Source of the DNA: Anaeromyces robustus
Taxonomy: Eukaryota; Neocallimastigomycota; Neocallimastigomycetes; Neocallimastigales; Neocallimastigaceae
DNA: 64,000 nt
Direction: 5' to 3'
NCBI GenBank assembly: GCA_002104895.1
Contig: MCFG01000146.1
Location: 43,501 to 107,500 of the forward strand
Position numbers and translations under genes: made by a program
Part shown: one piece after another, positions 1 to 13,667 of the stretch
How the letters are laid out: every line of letters starts with the position of its first letter
Position numbering within the stretch: the stretch's first letter is position 1
Notes under the pieces: generated by a model
What the model saw: the letters and a program-made list of their open reading frames with translations, nothing else
What the model was told of the DNA's origin: nothing
The model's database searches: none

Positions 1-615
1 GGTGAAGAAGAACAAAAGGGCCATCAAGGAATGGCTACTAAAGTAAGTTAAATATTAATTTATTATAGGTTATTATAATATTTCTTATTTAATATTTTAA
101 TTTTATACAAAGGATATGAAAAATATTACTGATTATTTCGAAGAATTGACACATGCCCATGATGAAGATAAATTAAATAAAGTAATTAATAACAATAAAT
201 TTCTTAAAATTATTTTAATTAATTTTTTTATATTATAATTTATAATAAGAAGTAATTAATAATTTTAAATAACAATTATTTATAATTATATTCGAAACTT
301 ATTTAAATATGTTAGGCTATTTCTATTGCTTTAGAAGAAAAAAAGAAAACCAAAAATATAATCGATGAAAGGTAAGAATCATTTTAATATCGATGAAAAA
401 TAAAAATAAAAATAAAAATAAAAATAAAAATAAAAATAAAAATAAAAATAAAAATAAAAATAAAATATGAAAGAAAATGAAAATAAAAATAAGTAAATAA
501 AAATAAATTATATTTAAAATTTATTAAATTCACTTATAAATATTATAAATTATTAAGTAAAAAGAATCAAGAATCCATAAAGTTAACTAAAGAAGATATT
601 GACACTGTTGTAAGT

Positions 616-677
<62 letters not shown>

Positions 678-834
678 GCTTATATAAATATTATTTTTTA
701 ATTTTTGTCATTTTAATTATAAACATTAAAATAAGATGAAAGAAATGGATGTTGGTAAAGCTGAAGCAGAAAAAAAATTAAAGCAAAACAATGGTGATTT
801 AGAAGCTACATTGAGATATATGCTTGAAAACTAA
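1..834 (+). CDS. HYPK: HYPK-like NatA-associated protein, 3' part
   Basis: The 5' end lies outside the window. Five exons (1-42, 113-181, 316-371, 558-609, 736-834) join into 105 residues with a stop at 832-834. The C-terminal half matches the UBA-like domain of huntingtin-interacting protein K: VMKEMDVGKAEAEKKL parallels the human IMTEMEISRAAAERSL, and the final helix ends YMLEN. Upstream the residues TDYFEE parallel TDYAEE of HYPK. HYPK binds the ribosome-associated N-terminal acetyltransferase NatA (NAA10/NAA15) and modulates co-translational acetylation. All introns are short GT-AG introns filled with simple AT repeats. A more distant UBA protein such as a NAC-alpha subunit is less likely, since no NAC domain is visible, although the N-terminus is not seen. 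Confidence 0.82.
396..467. repeat. (AAAAAT)n simple repeat in HYPK intron
   Basis: Near-perfect tandem hexamer array lying in the third visible intron. A second simple repeat, (TAA)n at about 617-676, fills the next intron. Confidence 0.9.
617..676. repeat. (TAA)n microsatellite in HYPK intron
   Basis: About 20 tandem TAA/AAT triplets immediately downstream of the donor at 610. Confidence 0.9.
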
Positions 835-1026
835 TACCATATTTTAATTTTTTATTGAAAAAAAAAAATAAATAAATTTAATAAACCATATTTAATTATA
901 TTATAAATATATATAATAATATATATTTATGAAATTATATTTCTATGTATACGATATATACAAATATTGTTTTTAATTCTTATTGTTTTTTCCGTCTTTG
1001 AAAAGTTATTAATAATATTTGTAACA

Positions 1027-1071
<45 letters not shown>

Positions 1072-1969
1072 CAGTAAATAAACAATAATAATAAATAAGT
1101 GAATCAAATAAAGAAAATTAAACTGAAAAATGACAACAAAAATACATAATTTCAAATAATTCATAATTGAATACTAATAAATAAAATTTTTAATAATTTT
1201 ATTTAATTTAATAGTGGTTTTCTACGTATGATATTTATTTTATACTTTATTGTTTTTTTATTATTTTAAAATTTGATTTTTATAATTAAATAAAAAAAAA
1301 AAAATAAAAGATAATAGAGTAAAAAAAAAATTATATATTTTAATAATAATATAATAAAAAAAAGGTAAATTGTTAGTAAATTTTATGTGTATTATATATA
1401 TATTTATAGGTAATATTATTTTTTTATTACTTTTATTATTTTATTTTTTTAATGATATAAATACATATTATTTATTGTATTTTTTGCTTACATTAATAAA
1501 AAATGCCTATTTGAATTTATTTTATTTTATTTTATATTTCATTTCGTTATTAATTTTTTATGATTTTTTTTTATTCTATTTACTATTATTATTATTATTA
1601 TTATAATTTTTTTTATTTTTTATTTTACTCAAATTTCTTATTATTTAATTATAATATAATATTATTTTCATAACTTTTTTTTTCCTTAATGTTATTTTTT
1701 ATTCTTATTTTCGTTTCTTATATTATTATATATTATATAAATAAATTAAAATATATTTATATTAAAAATGATAGAATGAAAGAAAAAAAAAAAGTTGTCT
1801 TTTTTTTTTTTTATTTATTTATTTAAATATAAATATAAATATAATAATAATAAAACCATGTAAAAACTAAATGAAATATATAAATTGAAATAAAAATAAT
1901 TTTTGTTAAAAAAAAAAAAATTAACATATGAACGCTGGAAAAAAAAAAAATAAATAAATATTAATAAAT
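835..1969. other. intergenic, convergent genes
   Basis: AT-rich spacer between two convergent genes. It holds a (TAA)n array at about 1026-1071 and many A/T runs. The only open frame (about 1370-1606) encodes just Leu/Phe/Tyr/Ile and is a composition artefact. No gene, RNA or repeat with dispersed-element features was seen. Confidence 0.7.
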
Positions 1970-4900
1970 TTAATCTGATTCGGAATCTTCTTCAGCTGTC
2001 TTTAACCTATAATATTTACATTTATTTAATTTAATATACATATATTTATAATTATTTATAATTTATATAGTAAATAAATAATATAAATTTACCAAGTAAT
2101 AAATGGTTCACATTTTTGTTTAACAATAGATGAATCTGGGCTTTCATCATACCATAATAATATATTATCTTCTTCTACTAAATCAATATCATAGAAATCT
2201 TTAAATAATATTGGAGTTTTTGGAAGGACAGCTGACATTCTTGAACAAGATAAATACTTCTCCCATGATTTTAAGAAATAAATTTGGTCATTAGCACTTT
2301 TAATGAACTAAGTTTTAATAGATTTAATAGGGAAAAATTATAATTAATTAGTGAATATTTTAATAATATATAATATATATATATTATTTAAATTTATATA
2401 TATTTATTCACTATAATAGTTATTTATTATTATAATTTCTTATATATAATATTTAAACTTACAGCCAAGAATAATTTTTTCCTAGCATTAAGTTTTTCAA
2501 CATTGTATGATTCATCAAATAAACTTGGAATTAATACATTAAATAATTGTTGTTTACTTAAATCGTGTTTAAATTCTAAACGAGTAATTTCCTTTACTTC
2601 ATCTTTCAAATCATGTTCACCTTCTCTAAAGAATTCACTTAATGAAATAATAACTGGATCATCTAAATATTGCTTTGGAGCAGGTTGTGATGGACGTTTC
2701 TCTAATACTTTTCTAATTTATATAATTTGTTTAAAAAATAGTTAATTTATTGATATTATCATATATGATAACAATTAATACTTACAAGCTTTCCAATTTT
2801 TCTTTTTCATCGCTAGTTAATTCAACAACCTTCATCCAAGATTTATCTTCTTCAATCTTTCAATTTTAAATTAATATTAGCAATAATATGAATAATTTTT
2901 TTAATTATTTATTTAAAAAGGTAATTATTAATAATACATTAAATTTATATCTTATAAAAAGATTCTTTATGATTATAAAGTTACACATACATCACTCTTA
3001 AGGAAATCCTTAATCACTGGCTTTTCTAATTCTTTTTTCTTTTCAACTACTGCTTCAGGTTTATTTGTTTCTACTGGTTCTACTTTTCTTTCTGGTTCTT
3101 TCATTTCACTTTCAGGTCTTATTGGGCTATATAATAATAAATTTTGAATATATATTTATTTAATTCATAAATTATTCTTTTCTTTTTCTTTTCCCTTTTT
3201 TTTTTTTTTTTTTTTTTTTATTTTAATACATATTTTATTTTGAAAAATATTAATATTTAATATTATTTACCTTGATGGTTTTACTTTAATATCAAATTTC
3301 AATATAAAAAAGATTTTTAAAAAATGAATAAACATTATTATATAACATTTAATATTTATAATACAATATTTAATTAAATTTTATTAATTATATATATACT
3401 TAGTGGTGGTGTGGCATTTGGTTGTTGTGAACTAAATTGTTGACGATGTGGTGGAACACCTGAATAAGATGTTTTATGTAATGCTGAATGTGGATAATAA
3501 CCTGGCTGTTGTGGACGATATTGATTACCGAATGATGGTGAATTTGATCTTGGGCCTGGACCTCCTGGACCTCCTGGACCTCCTGGACCTCTAAGATTCA
3601 TATCATGCATTCTGTTATTCAAATCATCATCCATATCATTTTGTCTACCTCTGAGTTCTTCTGGACCTATATATATTTCAATGATATTTCAAAACAATAA
3701 TAATAATTTATATTAACAAAAAAAATATAACAAAAAAATTGTTTTATAATATATAATATATAACTATAGAAAATAAGTTTTATATAATTATATTACCATG
3801 AGCAAATATACATCTTATTTATAAATTTAAATAAAAATTGAGTTAGAATTTCTTTAAATATAAATTTAAGATAATAAATAATTTTATTTATAATTATAAA
3901 TATATACTTAGATCCATATTGACAATAATGTTCATTCATAAAGCGTTCACATAAACGAGTTTTGTAAAGTGGATTAGAACTTTGTGGCATTTGTTGATGT
4001 TGATTCATATATTGATCATCATATGAAGGTTGTTGTGGCATTCTACGAAGTTCAGCAGTACCATGAGCAAAATGACACTGTATTAAAATTTTAAATTTAT
4101 TAATAATTTTATTTAACATATTTTAATTAATATTCAATTTTTATTATTAATACAAATTTATTTTGTCAATATTACCTTTGAACCATAAGGACAAGCACCT
4201 TCAGCTTCAAATCTTTCACAAAGTCTTGTTTTATATAAATGATTTTCTTGTTGAGGTGGCATTCCATATTGGTCTTTCATATTTCCATAACCTGGATTAT
4301 GTGGTCCAAATGGTCCATTATTATTTTGATTAGAATATCCATTACTATTTGAACTGAAGGAACGTGTCATACCTCCTCCCATCATATTTGGTCTATAATT
4401 CTTATCTTGTCTTCCTTGGTTAAATGGACTTGGTGATTTCATAAATGGATTCCTACCTTGATTTCCCATTCTCATATTTCCCATTTCATCATGAGAAGGT
4501 CTTTTAAAGCGTCTATCATTGTTCATATCAAAATTCTTTTGATAATTTGGTGAATAATTTGGTTGATAACCATTATTATTATTGATGTTATTGTTATTAT
4601 TATAATTATTGCCATTATTATATTTTGATTTTTTCTCTTCGATATATTCTTGAGCTTGTCTTAACACATCTTGCATATATTTTGAACCAGTTCTTTCAGC
4701 AGCTTGTGGAAATGGAAGCCAATTAAAATGAATTCCTTCAGCAGGTGGATAAATCTTATGAGATGGATCAGTTAATTGAGCTAAAAAGAACACAACGTTC
4801 TTTGGTCTATTATTGAGAAAAAAAATAATTAACATAAAATTATATACATAATAATAATAATAAATCAAAAAAAAAAAGTGTTATTCACTATACCTTGTTT

Positions 4901-5310
4901 CAGCTAAATATTTAAATTCAGCTCTAAAATCATCCTCAATTTGAAAATCTCTTGTAATTAATCCAGTAATTTTATTTGCTTCACGAATTGCACATCTATT
5001 ATAAAATTTATTAATTAATTATTACTTATTTTAATTTGAATTTCCGACAAAAATAAAAAATTATTTTAATATTTACTGTAATTCATTTTCTTGCCCAATA
5101 ATTTTTCCTTTTGGTGGTGACCAAAGGTTCTTTTTTGCATAAGAATCATTTATTAACAAGAATTCTGGACCTTTTCCAAATTTGTAAAAAATAATTCCGG
5201 CATATCTTTCCTCCTATTATATAAAATATATTATATAAAATATAGAGGAAAGAATAGATTATTAAATATATAAACATACATTAAATAAAAGTTTTATTAC
5301 CACTTACCAT
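1970..5310 (-). CDS. Nudix (degenerate) - two CCCH zinc fingers - W2 domain fusion protein
   Basis: Thirteen exons read on the minus strand (5310-5308, 5213-5077, 4995-4894, 4806-4176, 4077-3908, 3813-3797, 3666-3400, 3283-3271, 3126-2991, 2856-2786, 2712-2463, 2307-2093, 2006-1970) give 682 residues. Residues 1-150 match diadenosine tetraphosphatase (NUDT2-type Nudix): AGIIFYKFGKGPEFLL, WSPPKGK, RPKNVVFFLAQL, FNWLPFPQA. In the Nudix box the usual REUxEE is REANKI, so two metal-binding glutamates appear missing. An Asn/Gly/Met-rich stretch follows. Two tristetraprolin-like fingers then occur, each YKTRLCERF leading a C-x8-C-x5-C-x3-H. The C-terminus carries a W2 (eIF5C) domain with the two aromatic/acidic boxes, LLWYDE and EPFITWLKTAEEDSESD. 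CCCH fingers usually bind AU-rich mRNA, and W2 domains bind initiation factors such as eIF2-beta. A role in mRNA decay or translation control is inferred. The 13-nt exon was chosen to keep frame and is uncertain. Confidence 0.8.
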
Positions 5311-6065
5311 AAGCGTTATTCCTTATATTTGTATATTTGTATAGTTTTATCTTCTGTAAATTGAAATCTTTATAAAAATTAAATAATGGAAAATAGTAAA
5401 TAAAAATTTTTTTATAATTTATAAATAATATATATTTAAAAAATTAAAATTGATAATATAAATAATCTTTTTTAAGAAATAATTTTATTTACAACTATAT
5501 GTAGTTATATAAATAAAAAGAATAATTATTTGATACACAATATTGGAATATAGTAATTTTTAAATATAAAATTATTATATTTTGTTTATTATTATTAGAA
5601 TAAAATAATAATTATGTCTCTGATTACAATTATGATTGATTACTATTATAATAATTATTAAAACTACCAAAGTTTATGTATTAGGTGAAATCTATATATA
5701 ATAAAAAAAAATTGAATTATTCGTTTTTATTGATTATATTTTATTATTTATTATAAATGCATCTCGTAGTAATTTATTTTCTTATGCCTCTTTACTTTTA
5801 ATAATAATCATTTACTTTTAATAATAATAATGTACTCTTGAAGTTTATGATTGATCTTTTTAATCATAGATGGTTTATATTCATTTACACTTTTTAATTC
5901 GATAAATTTTTACCTTTAATAAATATATATATTATTTCTTCAATAATATATTTTTATAAAAATTATGATTCTTAAATAAAAAAAAATATAAAATGTCAAA
6001 TTATATTTTTTTTATATATATTATAGATCTAAAACTATAAAAATATATCTGAATATTTATTTTGT

Positions 6066-6109
<44 letters not shown>

Positions 6110-6214
6110 AAGATGTTAACAATTATTTTTATTATATTAAAAACAATTAAAATATATTTTATTATAGTACATTATTATATATTGTATTATATTTAATTCA
6201 ATGTATTTTTTCAT

Positions 6215-6298
<84 letters not shown>

Positions 6299-6307
6299 AA
6301 AATTTAC

Positions 6308-6350
<43 letters not shown>

Positions 6351-7190
6351 TAATATAAAAAATTTCATTTATTATAATACAAAAATGTTATATAATAAAT
6401 ATACTAATATATATTTCGAAATTATAATAATATACATAAAATATATTATTAATTAAAATGGTCTATCCATATACTAATAATTAAACCAATAGTTTTCAAG
6501 AATAATATAAGTACAAATAATAAAATTAATTGCTTAATATATTTTATATATATTATTAATATTATTCTTATTATTAAATGTATCAGGGTTAGTAATGTAC
6601 AATTTTAACGTATATAAACGTAAATATTTATATTGTTTTTTATTTTCAATATCTCAATAGTAAAAAATTATTAAAAATAATTATTTATAATAATAAATAA
6701 AATTATTGAAAAATGTTTTTATAGATATTTTATATTTTAGAGTTTATTTTATAAACAAAATATATATTAACGGTTGTATTATTTTTTATTTATTAAATAA
6801 AATAAAATAATAAACATTTCCATGACCAAAATATAAAGTATTGAAAAATATTATAAAAATATAAATAAATTTTTTATAATCTAGTATATATGTAGATAAA
6901 TAAATAATAATATATAATATGAAAAAAATAATACGGTTTAAGTTTTATAAATAATAAATTATAACAGAACAGTTTATTAATATATCTAATAAAATAAAAT
7001 TCTTTATTCCTTAATTTTAATAATTATTATAAATAATAATAAAGAATTAAATAACTAATATTTTATCTATCATTATTGATATATATTTATAATCATATAT
7101 TAAAATATTAATCATTATAGTAAAATTAGTTTTTTTAAATAATTGATAATTTTATATTTTTTTAAAAATATATAAATTCTTAATCTCAAA
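5311..7190. other. divergent intergenic region
   Basis: Spacer between the divergent Nudix-CCCH-W2 and golgin genes, so it should hold both promoters, but no defined element could be recognised. It contains a run of 33 A at 6075-6107 and a long TTTA array at 6213-6352. No open frame with normal amino-acid composition was seen. Confidence 0.6.
6213..6352. repeat. (TTTA)n array
   Basis: Two nearly perfect TTTA blocks separated by a short interruption at about 6297-6305. TTTA is on the plus strand. Confidence 0.95.
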
Positions 7191-10100
7191 ATGTTTAATT
7201 CTTTTATGAAACGGGTAAGATATACCTTAAATAAATAAAATTAATGTTTACTTATTGATTAAATAAATAATTAATATTATATTTTTCAAGGTTGCCGAGG
7301 TTGAGAATGAATTAACAAAATCATTTAATACCGATACTTCAAACCAATCTCAAGCTAGTAACAGTACTAATGCAAATTCTTCAAATGAAAATTCTGATTC
7401 AACAAAACAAACATCAAAATCATATTCACAAAATGTACTCAATATTTCCCAACATTTAGAAAATTTTGTAGATGGAATAACAAAAACTGCAAAGGTATAA
7501 ATTAATTTCATATTAATTATATTATATCAGTATTAATACAAATAAATATTATATTATTATGTATTATAGTATAAATTAATATATTGCTTCGTTTAAATTA
7601 TACTCAATTTAAAATTATTTTAATAGAATCAAAATTTTTCAAAATCATTACAAGGTTTAGAATATAATGAATTAAAAGAAAAATGTATAGAATTACAAAA
7701 ATTGAATAATACATATCAAGAAATGACTGAAAAATATAAAAATGACCAATTAAAAGCAGTAGAAGAAAACACCTTATTAAAAAAACAAATTTTAATTAAA
7801 GATAAAAATTATGGATTATTAAAAGCTAAAGCAAAAGAAAAAATTATTAATTTACATCGAGAAATTAAAGAATTAAAGGAAAAAAATGATATTAGTTTAG
7901 GTCAAGACGATATGACAGAAGCTTATTCTGATATAACAACTTCACAAGGTACATTGCCTTCTATTAATAATCAAGAAAATATTACATTATTACAGAAGAA
8001 ATTAATTGAATTACAAAATGAAATTTCTTCTTTGCAACAAGAAAATAAACAATATAAACAAGATATATCATCATTACAAAAAGAAAATACTACAATAAAA
8101 GAAGAAATTAATAAATATTCAAATAAGAAGAATATCAGCCCAGTAGAAGAACCGTTAATATCATTTTCAGATGATGAATCAGATAATGATAAAATGAAAA
8201 ATCTAAACGAAATAAAAGAATTGAATAATAAATTAACTTCATTAAAGGAAGAGAACTCGAAGCTTTTAAATGATAATAATAATCTTTCTGACAAAATAAA
8301 GGTAATAACTGGAGAAAAGGAAAATATAGAAAAAAATATGAATAATGTAACTAATGAAAAAAATAAAATTCAAAATTTATATAATGAAATAGTTAAAAAA
8401 GATAATGAAAATTCACAAACCATAAAAAGTCTTCAAATTATTAATAACCGGCTTAAAGAAATAAATAATGATATTGAAAAGAAAAACAACGATTTAGAAA
8501 AAGAACAAAAGAAAGTTCAAACTGAATTACAAGATGAAAAAATTAAAAATGAACAAACAGTTAACGATTTAGAGAATAAAATAAATTCACTTAATGAAAC
8601 AATAAATGAAATAAAAGGTAATAATGAAAGAGAAATTAGTGAATTTAGTAGTAAATACAGTTCTTTAGAAGAACTAAGTACAAATGAAAAAAATAAATTA
8701 TTAGAGAAAATAAAGCTTCTTAATGATGAAAAAAATAGTATTATTGAAGAACTTAAAAATTATAAAGATTCTATAAAACAGAACAAAGAAAATATCAGTA
8801 ATGAAAAAGAAAATTTACAAACCGAAATTGAAAAACTCAACGAAGAAAATACATCATTAAATAAAAAATATGAAGATTTAGAAAATGAATTAAATAAAAT
8901 AAAGGAAGAAAAAGGAATTTTAAATAATAAATCTGTTGATCTTGAAAAACAAATCAATTCATTAAAATCTGAAAATGAAGAAATAAATACTAAATCATCT
9001 AATTTAGAAGAAAAAATAAAATCGTTAGAATCTGAAAATAAAGAAATAAATACTAAATCATCAAATTTAGAAGAAAAAGTAAAATCGTTAGAATCTGAAA
9101 ATAAAGAAATAATTACTAAGTCATCAAATTTAGAAGAAAAAGTAAAATTGTTAGAAAATGAAAAGAAATCATTAGGTGGGGAATTATCAAATTTAGAGAA
9201 TAAAATAAATGTACTAGAAGATGAAAAGAAATCATTAAGTGAAAAATCATTAAATCAAGAAGAAACAATCAAAAAATTAGAAAATGAAAAAGAAATTATT
9301 GAAGTGAAATCTTCTAATCAAAAAGAAAAAATTGAATCTCTTGAAAAGGAAAAGGAAAATATAAATAAAGAATCATCAAATCAAAAAGATCAAATTAATT
9401 CATTAAAAAGTCAAATTAGCAATCTTCAAAATGAAATAGAAAGTAAAAATTCTCTAATTGAAAATATTAAAAATGATAAAAATGAAAAAGAAAAGGAAAT
9501 TGAAGATACTAAGAAACAATATGATTTAGAAATTTTACATCTTAAACAGTGTCTTAATACAAAAGAAGAGAATAACGAATCAAAATATGATGAATCTATT
9601 CTTGAAAATTTAAAAAATGAGCATAAAACTCAAATTAATCAACTCAAAGAACAAATTAACAATTTAAATAATAATTTAACATCAAAAAATGATGAACTTC
9701 TTTCAATAAAGAATGATTTGACTTCTAGTAACAGTGAAAATAAAAATATTCAAGAACAAAATGAAAAACTTCAAAGTGATATTGAAAAAATGAAAAATGA
9801 AAAAGAAGAAAGTATTAAAAATTATGAATCTAATATAAATAAACTAAAAAATGAAATGGAAGCAAAACAAAAAGATTACGAAGAATTAATGGAAAAAATG
9901 AAAAAAGAAAATCAAGAACATCTTGATAATGAAAAAAGTCATGAATCTGAATTAGAATCTTTAAAATCAGAATTACAACAGAAATCTGAACTTTATGAAA
10001 CAGAAAATAAAAAATTATTAAAAGATATAAAATCTTTGGAAAATGACAAAGAAGATAATTTAAAGAAAATTGAAGAATTAAAAGTTTCTATTAATAATAA

Positions 10101-11124
10101 AGAAGAAGAATATAAAACAATTAATGAGAAAATCATATCTTTGGAAGTTAATAATAATAAGATGAAAAATGAATTAGAAGAACTAAATTCGAAATATCAA
10201 GAATTACAAAAACAATATAAAGACATTCAGTCAGAATTAACATCCAACCAAGAAACAAATAGTAAATCAATAGAAGAAAAGAATTCAACTATTGAAATGT
10301 TGAATAAAAAAATATCAGAAATGAATGAAATAAATGGAAAAGTTACTAGAGATAAAAATGAATTACAAAAAAATCTTGATGAAAAGAAAAATGAATTAGA
10401 TGGAAAAATTAAAGAAATTAATGAACTAAATGAAAAGATTAATAATCTTCATAGGGATAATGAAAATAATGAAACTAAAACTAGAGAAATTGAAGATTTA
10501 AATGAAAAAATAAAAGAAAAAGAAGCCAATGAACAAAAGAAACAAACTTTAATTGATGAAATGAAAGAAAGAGAAAAACAAATGGAAATAAAAATTACTG
10601 AATTACAGAATAAATATGATAATGATACAAAATTATTAAAGGATCATGAAGAGAATATTAATAATCTTCAATTCAATATAAAAGATAATGAACAAATCAT
10701 TTCACAGTTAACAAATGAATTAGATGGTAAAAATAAGAAAATTAATGAATTAGAATCTAATCGTTCAGAAGATTTGAAAAAGATTACCGAACTTAAAGAA
10801 CAAATTCAAGTTGAAAAGGTATAAATTTAATTAATTAAAATAATTAATTCATAATTGCTTGAATATTATATTAAATTGAGTTTTTTTTTTTTTTTTTTTT
10901 ATTCAACATCAAAATTATTTATTCTTTTAAATATTATATATAGGATACTCAAAAATGTCAAATTGAAACTATTAATGAATTACAAGAAAAGGTTTTTAAT
11001 TTATCTTTTTTTTTTTTTTTTTTTTTTTTCAAGATATATACATATTTATATTATTATTTTAATTATAATCAATCAATCAATTATTAATTTATTTATTTAT
11101 TTATTTATTTGTTTATTTATTAAT

Positions 11125-11203
<79 letters not shown>

Positions 11204-11216
11204 TTAATTTATTAAT

Positions 11217-11307
<91 letters not shown>

Positions 11308-13208
11308 TTTTTGTTTATTTGTTTGCTTGTTATATAAAATTAAATAATCTAATCATATGTATTAAAAGATCAATTCATTACAATCTGAAAATCAAAAATT
11401 TGAAACAAACACAAGTGAATTTGAAGCCTATAAAGCTAAAAATAAAGAAAAGGTTCAAAAAATGAAAAGTCTTTTAGCAGCAGCTAATAAGAGTTTAATT
11501 GAAATTCGTCAACAAAATTTAGATAAGAATGAAGAAATCATTAAACAAAAAGAATTGATTGCTACATTAACAGAAAATAAAGATAAATTAGAAAAATTTA
11601 CTAAAGATATAAAAGGTTTATATATATATATATATATTGTATCTAAAGAAATGAAAATAATTAATAAATAAAAATAATAATACATATATAAATATTTTAT
11701 TCTATATTCAATAGATAACTTTGATAACATTGTTAATACTACTCAAAGTGAACGTGATGCATTATCCTTAAAAATAAATCAATTGGTAATTTACTTTATA
11801 CATATATATATATATTTTAAATAAACTAATATATTAATTATTTATTCATTTATTATATTATATTTTGTAAATAATAAATTTCACATAATAAAATAATGGA
11901 AAAAAGACCATTGATTTAAATAATGCAAAAAATGAAAATAGTGATCTTCAAGAAGAATATCAAAAATATAAAAACAGAGCTAATATATTATTCCAACAAT
12001 ATTCTGAAAATAATATTAAAATGAAAATAGATGAATTAGAATCACTTAATTCAAAATTAGAAGAAGAAAAAAGGTAAAAAAAAAAAATTTTTTTTTTAAA
12101 AGATTTTATATATATATTAATTATTAATTTTTTTTTTATCAATATTATTTATAATTTATCTATTATTATAAATAAAACAGAAATGAAAAATCTAAATATG
12201 AAGAAATTTCAAAAAGAAATGCTTCAATAAAAGATGAACTTAATAATGCATATGAAAAAATATCGGTTCTACAAAATCAAATCTTTGATTATGAAAGAGA
12301 TATGCAAGAATCAAATCAAATTAAAGCAGAAGTAACAATTTTGAAAACTAAAATCAAAGAAAATGATGATAAATATTCTAAAGGTATATAATATATATAA
12401 TTTTCTTTTTTTTTGAATTTATATTATTACAATAATTAACAATATTAATTATAATAATGATAATAATGATAATAATAATACTATTTTATTAACTATATTA
12501 ATAAATAGAATTACAAAATATAAAAAATAATAATGAAATTGAAATTCAAGATTTAAAGAAAAAATATCATGATGAAATAGATAAATTACGTTTAATTAAT
12601 GAACAAAAAGATAAAGATTATAATTCATTAAAATCAGATAATGATGTAAGTATATATTTTTATATAATTTTAATATAATTTTTATCTTGAGTTAATATTT
12701 ATCTAAATATATATATTTATTTAATTTTTCAGGAATTAAATAATAAATTAAATGAAAAGGCTGAAGAAATAGAAAAACTAAAGAAAGATTTCAAAGAAGA
12801 AATGGAAAAACAAAAACTTACTAATTTAACTATTTCTACTAATCCAACAATTATAAATAATAAACCAGCTAGTAGTCTAAATACCCTTACTGCAGAACAA
12901 TCTACCCTTACTCAACTTATATCACCAATGCCATCTAATCGTACATCCAATACACCTGTATCATTAAGTGTTTTATTGAATCCTAATGATTCTACAAATA
13001 ATATAAATAATAATACTTCAGAACCATCCTCCTCATTAGATATTCCAAGAGTAGATAATAATTCCGGAACTCGTGAAATTGAGTTAAAAAAACAAGTTCA
13101 AAATTTGATGGAATTATTAAATGAAAGTGAAAAGAATGTTCAAGAATTAACTAAGAAAGAAAAGGTAAAAAAAAATAAAAATAAAAAAGTAAAAAAAAAT
13201 AAAAAAAA

Positions 13209-13255
<47 letters not shown>

Positions 13256-13667
13256 TTTTTATCATATATTGTTTAATTTAATATTAAAATATTCATTCTT
13301 ATAATTTATTAATATATATATATATTATTTTTATTAATATAGGATCTTAAAGAAGAATTAGACAAAATGAACAGAGATGAAAAAAGAACTACTGTTAATA
13401 TGGAATATTTAAAGAATGTAGTATTAAGATTCTTGGAAAGCAATGAAAAAGATGTAAATAATAACTTGTTTATATATTTTAATTGTACAATATTTTACAT
13501 TTTGATTTAATTAATTATAATACTAATTTTATATATATATTTATTGATTATTATTATAAAAATTATAGAAATTAGTTCCAGTTATAACGAATTTATTACA
13601 ATTAGATAGTAAAGAAATAGAAAGATTACAAGCTATCAGTGAAAATAAAAGAAAACTCCTTTGGTAG
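7191..13667 (+). CDS. GRIP-domain golgin (trans-Golgi coiled-coil tether)
   Basis: Twelve exons (7191-7214, 7291-7494, 7627-10818, 10944-10991, 11369-11615, 11715-11785, 11907-12073, 12181-12383, 12509-12645, 12733-13164, 13343-13453, 13569-13667) sum to 1644 residues. After a Ser/Asn-rich N-terminus almost the whole protein is Lys/Glu/Asn/Leu coiled coil. The last 50 residues form a GRIP domain: MEYLKNVVLRFLES with the invariant Tyr, then KLVPVITNLLQLDSKEIERL. GRIP domains bind Arl1-GTP and place golgins (Imh1, golgin-245, GCC2) on the trans-Golgi, where they capture vesicles. A stretch at about 8967-9160 contains three tandem 21-residue repeats. An intron contains a 230-bp TTTA array. Assignment to a particular golgin subtype is not possible because coiled coils are not diagnostic. 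Confidence 0.88.
8967..9160 (+). repeat. three tandem 63-bp units inside the golgin
   Basis: Three near-identical copies of a 21-residue unit (SENEEINTKSSNLEEKIKSL followed by E). A 21-residue period equals three heptads, so the duplication keeps the coiled-coil register. Confidence 0.85.
11087..11320. repeat. (TTTA)n array in golgin intron
   Basis: Long TTTA array with a few TTAA and GTTT interruptions, inside the intron 10992-11368. TTTA is on the plus strand. Confidence 0.95.
13201..13253. repeat. poly-A tract in golgin intron
   Basis: About 50 A with one T interruption, shortly after the donor at 13165. Confidence 0.95.

Noticed and set aside
2503-2745. 80-codon plus-strand frame
   Set aside because: Antisense to the W2-coding exon of the Nudix-CCCH-W2 gene.
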